Shown here piece after piece: positions 36,072-45,406 of a stretch of 47,258 nucleotides of DNA. Below the pieces are notes generated by a model that searched no databases, had not been told where the DNA came from, and saw only the letters and a program-made list of their open reading frames with translations. The DNA comes from Flavobacteriales bacterium (GTDB taxonomy: Bacteria; Bacteroidota; Bacteroidia; Flavobacteriales; UBA7312), in NCBI GenBank assembly GCA_029248105.1, contig JAQWJZ010000020.1:1-47258 (forward strand). The letters are read 5' to 3'. Within the stretch, counting starts at the first letter, position 1; every line of letters starts with the position of its first letter. Position numbers and translations under genes: made by a program.

Positions 36072-36604
36072 GCGTTAAAGTTAAAAAAACTAAACATTAC
36101 TCGACCATATTGGCGAACATTTTTAAAATTTTCATTATCGCTAAAATCAGTGTGTTTGTCATGTTCGATAACTAATATCCCATCGTCTTCTAATAGTTCT
36201 CGAGAGAAAATATGATTAGGAATATCTTTTATTTTGTTTAAATCATATGGTGGGTCAGCAAATATGAAATTGTATTTTTCTTTGTTAGATTTAATAAATC
36301 TAAAAGCATCAGATCGAATAACTTTATTATTTAGACTTAACTCCTTATTTATCTTTTTAATGAACTGAATACAATGAAAATTAAGGTCGACTGAAGTGAT
36401 AGAAGGACAGCCTCTTGATGCAAATTCATATCCAATATTTCCTGTGCCTGCAAACAGTTCTAACAATTTAACGTTTTCAAAGTCTACCAAATTGTTGAGT
36501 ATATTGAATAGACTCTCTTTTGCAAAATCGGTTGTTGGTCTAACCGGCAAATTTTTTGGACCAATAATGGATTTACCTTTATATTTTCCTCCTATTATTC
36601 GCAC
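36068..36604 (-). CDS. rsmD: 16S rRNA (guanine-N2)-methyltransferase RsmD
   Basis: RsmD methylates G966 (E. coli numbering) of 16S rRNA. The 178-residue product starts MRIIGGKYKGK, has the SAM site LELFAGTGN at 48-56 and the catalytic DPPY at 117-120. It overlaps DUF3822 by 10 nt upstream and coaD by 4 nt downstream, a pairing with coaD common in bacteria. Confidence 0.95.
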   Translation of the reverse strand: MRIIGGKYKGKSIIGPKNLPVRPTTDFAKESLFNILNNLVDFENVKLLELFAGTGNIGYEFASRGCPSITSVDLNFHCIQFIKKINKELSLNNKVIRSDAFRFIKSNKEKYNFIFADPPYDLNKIKDIPNHIFSRELLEDDGILVIEHDKHTDFSDNENFKNVRQYGRVMFSFFNFNA

Positions 36605-37434
36605 AAATGTTGGTGTAAAAGGGTGTAATATTCATGATTATCTAAAGAGTTAATATTTGGACTTAGCTTAACTAATCGTTTTGAAAAGTTTATGGTCCGA
36701 ATATAGGTGTAAGCCAAATTATAAAACTCAGAGTCTTTTTTGACATCACCCATTAACTCTAAAACTAACTGTTCTGGATTTAAATTTATTTGCTCACAAA
36801 CAAATAATATAAAGTATATACAGTCATGTGCATTTTTATGATTAAAAACATTGAAGTAAACGAGTTTAGAATGGTCTATAACAGTTATGTGCATCTGTTT
36901 ATAGTCGACATTTACAATCATTTTCTTATCCTCATTATTTTTGTTGTTTGCCAACATATTTGGTATATGGATGGAGCTGAAATGTTTTACCGTTGATTTC
37001 GAAAAATAAGTGGTGATTATTTCTTGTTCGGCTGTAGAAATGCCGTATACAGAATAGCTATCAATTTGTGGTATTTCGTCAGCTAATACTTCTAGTTTTT
37101 CTGATCGAATATGATTAAATTCTAAATAGCTTTTTTTGTCCTCATTTTTATATAGTGTTGAGGGGATTAAGGTGAATTTTTTAGTGCTTATTGTAATGTT
37201 GCTCGAGGCGTATTCACGCATAATCCACTTATTACTTTCAATAGATTTTTCGATTTGAGACAAAGGATAATTATATGATTCAAGACCAAGAATTTCAGAA
37301 TCTTTGTGAATACAAAAAGAAAATCCATTCAAACCAATTTGAATGGATATGTGACAATCGTCAACTATAGAAAGAGCTTCTAAAGCTTTTAAATCAAAAA
37401 GCGAATGGATTGGTTTATTCACCCCAGTTTCCAT
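36595..37434 (-). CDS. DUF3822-family protein, possible actin-like fold
   Basis: The 279-residue product matches my memory of DUF3822, a Bacteroidota family of unknown role found beside rsmD and coaD. Two segments look like the paired strands of an actin/ASKHA fold: HISIQIGLNGFSFCIHKDS near residue 29 and MIVNVDYKQMHITVIDHSK near 172. The second is followed by a helical region as in PilM-type proteins. This fold idea is my inference. No membrane segment is seen. It overlaps the upstream membrane-protein gene by 20 nt, suggesting that the two products act together. Confidence 0.8.
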   Translation of the reverse strand: METGVNKPIHSLFDLKALEALSIVDDCHISIQIGLNGFSFCIHKDSEILGLESYNYPLSQIEKSIESNKWIMREYASSNITISTKKFTLIPSTLYKNEDKKSYLEFNHIRSEKLEVLADEIPQIDSYSVYGISTAEQEIITTYFSKSTVKHFSSIHIPNMLANNKNNEDKKMIVNVDYKQMHITVIDHSKLVYFNVFNHKNAHDCIYFILFVCEQINLNPEQLVLELMGDVKKDSEFYNLAYTYIRTINFSKRLVKLSPNINSLDNHEYYTLLHQHLCE

Positions 37435-38041
37435 TGATAGATACTTCCGACATCGAGCCTACTCTTATTATATTGTTTAAGTCAATACCTTTGTTAGTGG
37501 CATCTAGTCCGTTAAGAAAAGTAGTGTAAGTTGTGGATACTTCAAAAACCTGAACTACGACTTTACCTTTTTCAATATTTCCTGATTCTATGTTAAACAT
37601 CTCATCTGAAAAAGGAACAATAGGAAGTTTATCTAAATCAAAAGGGAATCGACTATCTCTAGTGTCTAAATAATCTTGGTTGAAAATGGTTTGGTATGCA
37701 GGAACAAATACAGTATCTCTACTAATGATTCCAGCTGATAGAGCTTGGCTTTCAGTGAGAGAATCAGGCGTTTCACCTATAGCTTTTACAACGGCTAAAG
37801 AATCATTTTTAACAAATGACAATAAGCTGTTAAAATCTCCAGCATATACTCTGTATTTATCTTTGAATGCTATTTGAGCTGTTCTTATATCTTTTAAGTC
37901 TTGAACAACAGCTGACTTACGGTAGTTTGTTTCTTCTTGAAATTCTTTCAAGCTAATAGGGCTTCTGTATACTAACCAAGCCAAAATGATAATGACTGGC
38001 CAAAGTATTAACTGTATTGTTTTTCTGTTCATGATTTTCAT
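37415..38041 (-). CDS. Bitopic membrane protein, pseudopilin-like
   Basis: The 208-residue product has one N-terminal membrane helix (about residues 9-25). A charged helical stretch follows, LKDIRTAQIAFKDKYRVYAG, and then LLSFVKN, a pattern like the helix and first loop of type II/IV pseudopilins. No prepilin cleavage motif (GFxxxE) is present, so it would stay anchored. The C-terminal part is beta-rich. Two ATG codons 9 nt apart (38041 and 38032) could serve as start. It overlaps DUF3822 and has a full -7 match 15 nt upstream. Function is unknown. Confidence 0.72.
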   Translation of the reverse strand: MKIMNRKTIQLILWPVIIILAWLVYRSPISLKEFQEETNYRKSAVVQDLKDIRTAQIAFKDKYRVYAGDFNSLLSFVKNDSLAVVKAIGETPDSLTESQALSAGIISRDTVFVPAYQTIFNQDYLDTRDSRFPFDLDKLPIVPFSDEMFNIESGNIEKGKVVVQVFEVSTTYTTFLNGLDATNKGIDLNNIIRVGSMSEVSINGNWGE

Positions 38042-38056
38042 ATAAGTTTACTTAGG

Positions 38057-38064
38057 CAAATCTA
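38057..38064 (-). promoter_or_regulatory. Candidate -7 element (TAGATTTG), leftward
   Basis: The minus strand reads TAGATTTG, matching TAnnTTTG, 15 nt before the start of the 208-residue gene. Together with the rightward element at 38090 it forms a 9-bp inverted repeat. Confidence 0.45.
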
Positions 38065-38089
38065 CAATTTTTTTTAAGGATAATATTGG

Positions 38090-38097
38090 TAGATTTG
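38090..38097 (+). promoter_or_regulatory. Candidate -7 element (TAGATTTG), rightward
   Basis: TAGATTTG matches TAnnTTTG and lies 19 nt before the helicase start at 38117. A -33 TTG at normal spacing is not evident. Its mirror copy lies at 38057-38064. Confidence 0.45.
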
Positions 38098-38116
38098 TAT
38101 CTACTTCACATAATCG

Positions 38117-39529
38117 ATGAATAAGGCAAAATTAGTTCAACTCTTAAATAAAAAATTTCCTTTTGAGCCCACTTCTCAGCAATCGGAAGTGATCAATCAA
38201 TTGTCTGAATTTGTTGAAAATTCATCAGCTAATAGTCTTTTTCTTCTCAAGGGCTATGCAGGTACAGGTAAGACTACACTGGTTAGCTCACTCATCAATA
38301 GTTTATGGTCGGTTGGTAAAAAAGTGGTTTTGTTAGCGCCAACAGGCCGAGCAGCTAAGGTGCTTTCTGTTTATTCCCAAAAAAGCGCATTTACCATTCA
38401 CAAAAAAATATATTGGATGCGTACGAATTCCCAAGGAAATACCTATGTGACTTTACAAGAAAATAAGCATACCAACACTATTTTTGTTGTTGACGAGGCA
38501 TCTATGATTCCTGATTCTTCTGATAAGGGTTTTGGAGGAAGAATATTGCTAGATGATTTGATTGAGTATGTATATTCGGGTGTCATGTGTAAGCTCATTC
38601 TTATAGGTGATACTGCCCAGCTGCCACCTGTACATTTAGAAATTAGTCCAGCTCTGGATGAAAATTTATTGGGTGTAACTTACAGAAAAGATGTTTATTC
38701 TGCTGAACTAACTCAAGTGGTTAGGCAACAATCTTCGTCATTAGTTTTAGAAAATGCTACTCAGTTGAGGGATAAAATCAAGGATAATAATTTTAGCACG
38801 CCCAGTATCAAATGTAACAACGAGGTAATAAGGTTAGATGTTGGTATGGATATTCAAGACGCCTTGGAAGATGCTTATTCACAAAGTGGTGTAGAGGGTA
38901 CAGTTGTCATATGTCGTTCCAATAAAAGAGCCAATTTATACAATCAGCAGATTAGAGCTCGAATAAGAGGGCAGGAGGATGAGCTATCAACGGGTGACTT
39001 TCTAATGGTTGTCAGAAATAACTACTTCTGGTTGCCTGAAGGGAGCAAAGCGGGGTTTATTGCTAACGGTGATATGGTTGAGGTGATGCGTATTTACGAA
39101 ATTAACGAACTTTATGACTGCAGGTTTGCAAGAATTTCTGTTCGCTTGGTGGATTATCCTGATGAAGAAAACCTAGAGTGTATTGTACTTTTAGATGTTC
39201 TTACTTCAGAATCTCCTGCAATGACCTATGAGCAATACAAGAAGTTTTATGACGAGGTGGCAAAAGATTATACAGATATTCCAAAACGAGCTCAACGTAA
39301 CAAAGAAATTAAGTTAAACCCTTACTTTAATGCTTTACAAGTTAAATTCGCTTATGCTATAACTTGTCATAAATCACAGGGGGGGCAATGGGAAAATGTA
39401 TTTGTTGAACAGGGTTATTTTACCTCCGATATGTTAAGTAAAGAATATTTCAGATGGTTATATACTGCGCTTACTAGAACTACAAAAAAGTTACATTTGA
39501 TTAACTTTAAAAAAGAATTTTTCAATTAG
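38117..39529 (+). CDS. PIF1/RecD2-like superfamily 1 helicase
   Basis: The 470-residue product is an ATP-dependent DNA helicase of the RecD/PIF1 branch. Walker A GYAGTGKT is at 46-53, Walker B DEAS at 126-129, then GDTAQLPPV, a motif IV Arg region (VVICRSNKRAN), and the UvrD-C2-like end with TCHKSQGGQW and YTALTRT. It lacks the N-terminal extensions of RecD2. The role is probably DNA repair or replication, but partners are unknown. The acyltransferase gene follows after 2 nt. Confidence 0.92.
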   Translation: MNKAKLVQLLNKKFPFEPTSQQSEVINQLSEFVENSSANSLFLLKGYAGTGKTTLVSSLINSLWSVGKKVVLLAPTGRAAKVLSVYSQKSAFTIHKKIYWMRTNSQGNTYVTLQENKHTNTIFVVDEASMIPDSSDKGFGGRILLDDLIEYVYSGVMCKLILIGDTAQLPPVHLEISPALDENLLGVTYRKDVYSAELTQVVRQQSSSLVLENATQLRDKIKDNNFSTPSIKCNNEVIRLDVGMDIQDALEDAYSQSGVEGTVVICRSNKRANLYNQQIRARIRGQEDELSTGDFLMVVRNNYFWLPEGSKAGFIANGDMVEVMRIYEINELYDCRFARISVRLVDYPDEENLECIVLLDVLTSESPAMTYEQYKKFYDEVAKDYTDIPKRAQRNKEIKLNPYFNALQVKFAYAITCHKSQGGQWENVFVEQGYFTSDMLSKEYFRWLYTALTRTTKKLHLINFKKEFFN

Positions 39530-39531
39530 AT

Positions 39532-40083
39532 ATGAAGAAGTTAGTTTCAAGATTGATTCTTAATCTTATAGGTTGGAAGGTAGTGGGTGATATCCCTTCC
39601 GAAAAAAAATACGTCATTATTGTATCTCCACATACTAGCAATTGGGATTTTATAATTGGCAGATGTTTTGGTTATATGCTTAAAATAGAGGCCAAATTTC
39701 TAGGAAAAAGTCAATTGTTTCGTTTTCCTTATGGATGGATTTTTCGTTGGCTTGGTGGTATTTCTGTCGATAGAACAAAACATAATAATTTGGTTGCCTA
39801 TGCCATCGACTTGTTCAAATCTTCAGATGAATTAGTATTGGGTCTTGCACCTGAGGGTAGTCGCTCCAAAGTAGATAAATGGAAACTCGGTTTCTACCAT
39901 ATTGCTGTTGGAGCTAATATACCCATCGCATTAGGTTTTCTTGATTTCAAAACTAAAGAAGCAGGTGTGCAAACAATGTTTTATCCCACAGGAGATATGT
40001 CTAATGATCTTCAGCAAATAGAAAACTTTTACAAAAAAGTTACTCCTAAATATCCGGAAAAGTACAATCCCAAAATTTTCTAA
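39532..40083 (+). CDS. 1-acyl-glycerol-3-phosphate acyltransferase-like protein
   Basis: The 183-residue product belongs to the PlsC-like acyltransferases. The catalytic HTSNWD motif (H34, D39) is seen at 34-39 and PEGSR at 107-111. The middle carries the GGISVDRTK segment (75-83). It is short and has no clear membrane helix beyond an amphipathic N-terminus. Whether it acts on lysophosphatidate or another acyl acceptor is not clear. It is the second gene after the helicase and its stop is 5 nt from the convergent lipoprotein gene. Confidence 0.88.
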   Translation: MKKLVSRLILNLIGWKVVGDIPSEKKYVIIVSPHTSNWDFIIGRCFGYMLKIEAKFLGKSQLFRFPYGWIFRWLGGISVDRTKHNNLVAYAIDLFKSSDELVLGLAPEGSRSKVDKWKLGFYHIAVGANIPIALGFLDFKTKEAGVQTMFYPTGDMSNDLQQIENFYKKVTPKYPEKYNPKIF

Positions 40084-40099
40084 TTCACTAAAGTGAATT
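40082..40099. terminator. Weak hairpin at convergent gene ends
   Basis: AATTCACT and AGTGAATT form an 8-bp inverted repeat around AA, overlapping the stop of the acyltransferase and the stop of the convergent lipoprotein gene. There is no good T run on either strand, so termination is uncertain. Confidence 0.35.
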
Positions 40100-41068
40100 T
40101 AGGAGTATCTCTAGTTCAGCCTCTGTTACTTCAGTTAAAGAGGAGATGATTTCTATATGATCTTGAGTAATAGTAGCATCAGCAAATTGGTAAAAATAAC
40201 TACCGTCATTTTCAGAAATCACCACAAAAGTGACATCCATGTCAACAGGTGTGGAGTAGGAAGCGCCCAAATCAAATGTGCCGTCAGTATCGTAGTCGCT
40301 TAAACTTGCTACTGAGTTAATATCACTATAATAGATGAATACAGCCGAGTTGTCACCGTTAAATGTATCAGGCAAAACAACCTCAACTTGTGTTAAAGGG
40401 TCGGCAGAGTTATAGAAGTAGTCGCAGTTTATCCAACCAATTGAATCTATTTCAAAGTCAAAACTGAAAAAATCTTCAAAAAATGTAGAGTCTTGACCAT
40501 TTCCACCTGTATTAGTGATTACGGTGTCATCTTCGCTCTCATCCCATCCAAATCCACCTTGATTGTCAAAACTACCATCAAAGAAATCCATAGGTATATA
40601 GTTGCTGGTAGGGATACTTACATTAACAGGGCTACTATCATTTATACTCAATTGTTGTCCGTTTTGTGTAGCGTTTAGATAAACAACGCCCCCAGAAACA
40701 AGCAGTCGTCCACTATGAGTAAAAGTAGGTCGATTGAGCAACATCATTTCTTTTTTTGTTAAGGCTTCGACAAGTTCAATCGTGAAGTTTCCGCTAACAG
40801 GGTTTCCAGTTGAATTTATGAATGTATTTGCGCCAAAAGTATAGCTAATACCTTTGTTAGAAACTATGGTTTGAGAATAGATAGAACTATTTGCATTTAT
40901 AGTTTCAGTAGCATCTTCTAAATTATCCTCAAAGAATTTGTTGATTTGACTTGAGTTTGGAATAGTGATTAAGTTTGAAGGTAATATTATTGTTTCTGTT
41001 TCTTTTTCACATGAAAAAAAGAAAAATACTGACAATATCGCTAAAAGAGGAATTGAGAAATACTTCAT
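40088..41068 (-). CDS. Lipoprotein of unknown function
   Basis: The 326-residue product has a lipoprotein signal with the lipid-attachment cysteine at residue 20 (VFFFFSC). The mature protein is rich in Asp, Asn, Ser and Thr with few lysines. It contains beta-rich stretches such as VSGNFTIELVEAL and VVYLNATQNGQQLSIND, and a Gly/Asp/Phe-rich segment around residues 170-190. This looks like a surface or periplasmic beta-sandwich protein. I do not recognise a family. It stands alone between a weak hairpin and the icd terminator; no clear promoter was found. Confidence 0.7.
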   Translation of the reverse strand: MKYFSIPLLAILSVFFFFSCEKETETIILPSNLITIPNSSQINKFFEDNLEDATETINANSSIYSQTIVSNKGISYTFGANTFINSTGNPVSGNFTIELVEALTKKEMMLLNRPTFTHSGRLLVSGGVVYLNATQNGQQLSINDSSPVNVSIPTSNYIPMDFFDGSFDNQGGFGWDESEDDTVITNTGGNGQDSTFFEDFFSFDFEIDSIGWINCDYFYNSADPLTQVEVVLPDTFNGDNSAVFIYYSDINSVASLSDYDTDGTFDLGASYSTPVDMDVTFVVISENDGSYFYQFADATITQDHIEIISSLTEVTEAELEILLNSL

Positions 41069-41160
41069 AATGTTATGGTTTTTGACTATTAAACTTTCTC
41101 AAGTTATGAAAAATTAATGATTTTAATATAAAAACAATATCAATGGTCTTATTACTTCAA

Positions 41161-41195
41161 AAAAAATATCCCATCAATTCTGATGGGATATTTAA
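41161..41195 (-). terminator. Intrinsic terminator after icd
   Basis: A 13-bp perfect stem, AAATATCCCATCA with TGATGGGATATTT, encloses a 4-nt loop (41164-41193). On the minus strand it is followed by a T run, so it ends the leftward icd transcript 8 nt after its stop. Confidence 0.92.
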
Positions 41196-41201
41196 GAAAA
41201 T

Positions 41202-42428
41202 TTAAGCCATTTTAGCTTTTAGACCTTGGTCTAGTGCATCTAGAAAATCTTCGGTTACTACGTAATGACTTTCATTAAGGTCTTTGCCGTGAATACAAAG
41301 TGCTAAATCTTTTGTCATTACACCACCTTCAACCGTATCTACACATACATCTTCCAATGTTTGGCAGAAGTCTATTAACGCTTGGTTGTTGTCTAGTTTC
41401 CCTCTAAACGCCAAGCCTCTTGTCCATGCAAAAATGGAAGCAATAGGATTAGTAGAGGTCTTATTGCCTTGTTGGTGTTGTCTGTAGTGACGTGTTACAG
41501 TTCCGTGAGCTGCTTCAGCTTCCATTACATCACCTTCAGGGGTTACTAGTGTTGAAGTCATTAGTCCTAGAGAACCAAATCCTTGAGCAACAGTATCGGA
41601 TTGCACATCACCATCGTAGTTTTTACAAGCCCAAACAAAAGCACCGTTCCATTTTAAAGCAGCAGCAACCATATCATCAATCAAACGGTGTTCATAGATT
41701 AGGCCAGCCTTATCAAATTCAGTTTTAAACTCATTTTGATATACCTCTTCAAAGATGTCTTTGAAGCGACCATCGTAAGCTTTCAGAATGGTGTTTTTTG
41801 TTGATAGGTATAAAGGCCATCCTTTTGCTAGTGCTTGGTTAAAGCAAGAGCGTGCGAAACCGTAAATAGACTCATCGGTATTGTACATACTCATAGCTAC
41901 ACCACCTTGTCCTTCGTACTGATATACTTCCCAACTTACTTCCTCACCATTTTCAGGAGTGAAAGTCATGGTTAATTTACCTTTTCCTTTAATTACGGTA
42001 TCTGTTGCTTTGTACTGATCTCCAAAAGCGTGACGACCTATACAAATAGGCTTGGTCCAGTTCGGTACTAATCGTGGTACATTAGAGCAAATTATAGGCT
42101 CTCTAAATACAGTGCCACCAACGATATTTCTTATCGTACCGTTTGGTGATCGCCACATTTTTTTCAAACCAAATTCTTCTACTCTATCTTCATCAGGAGT
42201 AATAGTAGCACATTTGATTCCTACCTTATACTTCTTGATAGCATTTGCGGCATCAATGGTTATTTGGTCATCTGTCTCATCTCTACTTTCCATTCCTAAG
42301 TCATAATATTTGATATCTAAATCGAGGTATGGAAGGATTAATTTGTCTTTGATAAATTTCCAAATGATGCGCGTCATTTCATCGCCATCTAATTCTACTA
42401 CTGGATTGTTTACTTTAATTTTACTCAT
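41202..42428 (-). CDS. icd: NADP-dependent isocitrate dehydrogenase, eukaryote-like type
   Basis: The enzyme converts isocitrate to 2-oxoglutarate in the citric acid cycle. The 408-residue product begins with [19 protein letters not shown] and contains [20 protein letters not shown], typical of the homodimeric type found in eukaryotes and many Bacteroidota rather than the E. coli type. [16 protein letters not shown] and [15 protein letters not shown] carry metal and NADP contacts. It has a candidate promoter in the gap after the M16 gene and its own terminator, so it can be a single-gene unit. Confidence 0.96.
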   Translation of the reverse strand: MSKIKVNNPVVELDGDEMTRIIWKFIKDKLILPYLDLDIKYYDLGMESRDETDDQITIDAANAIKKYKVGIKCATITPDEDRVEEFGLKKMWRSPNGTIRNIVGGTVFREPIICSNVPRLVPNWTKPICIGRHAFGDQYKATDTVIKGKGKLTMTFTPENGEEVSWEVYQYEGQGGVAMSMYNTDESIYGFARSCFNQALAKGWPLYLSTKNTILKAYDGRFKDIFEEVYQNEFKTEFDKAGLIYEHRLIDDMVAAALKWNGAFVWACKNYDGDVQSDTVAQGFGSLGLMTSTLVTPEGDVMEAEAAHGTVTRHYRQHQQGNKTSTNPIASIFAWTRGLAFRGKLDNNQALIDFCQTLEDVCVDTVEGGVMTKDLALCIHGKDLNESHYVVTEDFLDALDQGLKAKMA

Positions 42429-42455
42429 GATAATTTTATTCGATTTTTAAGTGTG

Positions 42456-42463
42456 CAAATGTA
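42456..42463 (-). promoter_or_regulatory. Candidate -7 element for icd (TACATTTG)
   Basis: The minus strand reads TACATTTG, matching TAnnTTTG, 27 nt before the icd start. The nearest TTTG further upstream is 25 nt away, slightly too far. Confidence 0.4.
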
Positions 42464-42467
42464 CTAT

Positions 42468-45389
42468 TTAGTATCCGAAAACATCTTCCAAAGACAAGAA
42501 TTTTACATCGCCATATTCTTTTAGTGCTTCAATGTTCAGTTCATCTTTATTTCCTAGTACCAAAATGGTGTAGTCATTACCACTCATGTGGTCATTATGG
42601 AAGTTGGTTAAATCTGTCATTTCGAAGCTGTCGATGTTGTCGAAGATATCCTTTCTAGAATCGTAATCGTAACCCAGTCTTTTAGCCGATTCGTAGTTGA
42701 AAAGAACACGGTCTTTGGTGATACGTTCGGTACGAATCTTTTGTATAACGGCCTCTTTAGCATTTTCTAAGTTGGCTTCGACTTCTGGAATAGTTGTGAG
42801 AAGCTCGTTCATACCTACCATAGCCTCAGCTAGTTTGTCAGCTTGAGTACCTATGTAGGCTGTTACATAATGTGATTTGTCATTTTCTCTTGGAGTGCTG
42901 TAAGCACTATAAACAGAATAGGCTAAAGCCTTAGATTCACGTAGTGTTTGGAAAACGATACTTCCCATACTACCACCAAAATATTCATTATGAAGTTTTA
43001 TAAGTGGCATTTTTTCAGCATTGAATTTTTGACCTTTCGCAACCATTAATATTTCTGCTTGTTTCATGTCGTAATCGATGACATAAACAGAAGTTTCATT
43101 GATGTCCAATTCTTTAAAGTCTTCAACTTCTTGGATAGGCTTCAATTCGGAAGGAATAGTATGGAGTTCAGCTATACTTTTTTCTGCATCTTCAAACGAT
43201 TTTGGACCATAGTATAACACACGGTGTTCGTAGGAAGTCATGTTGCGAATAATATCAATCAATTCATCTGATGTTGTCGCCATTATTTCTTCATCTGATA
43301 GGGTGTTTGTAAATGGATTAATAGGACCATATTTAGCATAATTGCTCAGTCCGCTATAAAGAATAGTTTGCTTATTGAGTTTAGCATCAGCTCTCTTTTT
43401 CAAAGTATTCAGTTTAAGGTTTTCTAGTGCCTCTTCATTAGCCACTACATCTGATAATAGTTTTTCGAAAAGCCTTACAGATTCATCAAAGTTATCGTCT
43501 AGTCCTGTTAGGGTAATATAACTTTGTTCATTTTGGCTATTTACAGATAGTTCACAGCCTAGTTTATAAAACTCTTCTTTTTTACTAGCAGGACTCATGT
43601 CTTCAGTACCAAGATAGTTGAAGTAGTCAATGGCCATGCTTAATTTTTTACTGTGGTTTTTACCTCTATCGCTAATGTAGAATAACTTAAATCGGCTATT
43701 CTCTTGATTTTTCATGTACAATAGCGGCACACCTATATCAGCTTGTTTGATGTCGCTGGCATAATCTAGGAAGTCAGGCTCAATATTAGGGACTTCATCT
43801 TCAAAGATTTTAGTTAAGAATTCGGATTGTGAATCTCTATTCACTTCGACTGGTGTGATAGCAGGCTTAGTTACTTTAGTAACGTCCGTATCTTCGCCTA
43901 AATTCTTACGTACATATACGTAGTTGTCTTGGTAATATTTTTTAGCGACTTCCATCACTTCTTCTTTGCTAATGCTTTCTAGCACCTCCATCTCTTTGAC
44001 GTAGTCTTTCCAGTCGACACGTTGAATAAAGGCTTGTACGAATTCGTTGGCTCTACTTGAGTTACTTTCGTAAACTTTTATTTTAGAAAGTTTCATGTCA
44101 CTAATTATAGCAGGGATAAGCCAATCTGGGAAATCTCCACTTTTCACTTTTTCTACTTCGCTAATTAGTAAGTCTTTCAATTCATCTAGAGTCTGTCCTT
44201 GTTTAGGAGAGCCATACAATATATGTGTGCTATAATCAGAAAGTATGTAAGGGAAACAACTAGCTTGTAGGACTTTTTGTTGTTGGTTTAAGTTGAGGTC
44301 AATAAGTCCTGCTTGGCTGTTACTCAATATCATATCGATGATACGCATCACTTGTGTTTCTCTGTCTTTAACACCGGGGAAACGATAACCTAAATATAAT
44401 CGTTCTGTTTCTGGTCCAAATACATCTTTCACTATAGGTTCAGTGATAGCTTCTTCAACACCTGCTGAGAATACAGGATCTTCTTTTCTCTCATAGCTAC
44501 CAAATTTTTGGTTTACCCAATGGATTACTGAGTCAGGGTCAAAATCTCCGGACATACATATAGCCATATTGTTAGGCACATAGTTCTTGTTGAAGTACTT
44601 TCTAATTTCTGATAGAGAAGGGTTTTTAAGGTGCTCAATAGTACCAATAGTTGTTTGAGTTCCGTAGGTGTGTTTTTGAAAAAGACCTTCTAGTAGTGCT
44701 TCAAACATCTTACGGCCATCACTATCTAATCCTCTATTTTTTTCTTCATATACAGCCTCGAGTTCGGTATGAAAAAGTCGAAATACTGGCATACGAAAAC
44801 GTTCAGCTTCAATGTCGAGCCATTTTTTCAATTGGTTAGAAGGTATATCGTTAACATAGACGGTAGCCTCGGCAGAGGTGTAGGCATTTGTTCCTTTAGC
44901 ACCTATGTTAGATACCATTTTGTCATATTCGTTAGCGATTGCATATTTGGCAGCTTCGCCAGAAACAGAGTCAATTTGTGCCCATATTCTATCTCTATTT
45001 TCGGTATCACTCATATCGATTTGACGGTATTCTTCGTATAAACCTTCTATTTGTTTTAGCATAGGCTCTTCTTTTGAGTAATCTAAAGAACCGTATTTGT
45101 CAGTCCCTTTAAAAAGCATGTGCTCAAGATAATGTGCTAGTCCGGTTGCATCAGAGGGATCGTTTTTACTTCCTGCTCTAGTTGCAATATAGGTTTGCAC
45201 TCTTGGTGCATCTTTGTAAACAGAAAGATAAACTTTAAGCCCGTTATCTAGTGTGTAGATACGTGCTTTCATTGGGTCGTTCTGAACCTTTTCATAGTTG
45301 TTTTCTATTTTGCTCATTCTTTCGTTGACGTTGTATCCTATCCAAGCCAAAGCGACAAGAATAAGGATGATTGTTAATTTACTTTTCAT
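42468..45389 (-). CDS. Large M16-family zinc protease
   Basis: The 973-residue product is of the pitrilysin size class with two fused M16 units. The active zinc motif HYLEH is at 86-90 (H86, E89, H90), with a distal glutamate in AVYEEKNRGLD. The second unit has no zinc motif, as expected. An N-terminal hydrophobic segment (about residues 5-20) without a lipobox suggests a signal peptide or anchor, placing the enzyme in the periplasm. It begins 17 nt after dnaX ends and is probably cotranscribed with it. The substrate is unknown. Confidence 0.93.
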   Translation of the reverse strand: MKSKLTIILILVALAWIGYNVNERMSKIENNYEKVQNDPMKARIYTLDNGLKVYLSVYKDAPRVQTYIATRAGSKNDPSDATGLAHYLEHMLFKGTDKYGSLDYSKEEPMLKQIEGLYEEYRQIDMSDTENRDRIWAQIDSVSGEAAKYAIANEYDKMVSNIGAKGTNAYTSAEATVYVNDIPSNQLKKWLDIEAERFRMPVFRLFHTELEAVYEEKNRGLDSDGRKMFEALLEGLFQKHTYGTQTTIGTIEHLKNPSLSEIRKYFNKNYVPNNMAICMSGDFDPDSVIHWVNQKFGSYERKEDPVFSAGVEEAITEPIVKDVFGPETERLYLGYRFPGVKDRETQVMRIIDMILSNSQAGLIDLNLNQQQKVLQASCFPYILSDYSTHILYGSPKQGQTLDELKDLLISEVEKVKSGDFPDWLIPAIISDMKLSKIKVYESNSSRANEFVQAFIQRVDWKDYVKEMEVLESISKEEVMEVAKKYYQDNYVYVRKNLGEDTDVTKVTKPAITPVEVNRDSQSEFLTKIFEDEVPNIEPDFLDYASDIKQADIGVPLLYMKNQENSRFKLFYISDRGKNHSKKLSMAIDYFNYLGTEDMSPASKKEEFYKLGCELSVNSQNEQSYITLTGLDDNFDESVRLFEKLLSDVVANEEALENLKLNTLKKRADAKLNKQTILYSGLSNYAKYGPINPFTNTLSDEEIMATTSDELIDIIRNMTSYEHRVLYYGPKSFEDAEKSIAELHTIPSELKPIQEVEDFKELDINETSVYVIDYDMKQAEILMVAKGQKFNAEKMPLIKLHNEYFGGSMGSIVFQTLRESKALAYSVYSAYSTPRENDKSHYVTAYIGTQADKLAEAMVGMNELLTTIPEVEANLENAKEAVIQKIRTERITKDRVLFNYESAKRLGYDYDSRKDIFDNIDSFEMTDLTNFHNDHMSGNDYTILVLGNKDELNIEALKEYGDVKFLSLEDVFGY

Positions 45390-45406
45390 AGTATTTTAGT
45401 TAATTG

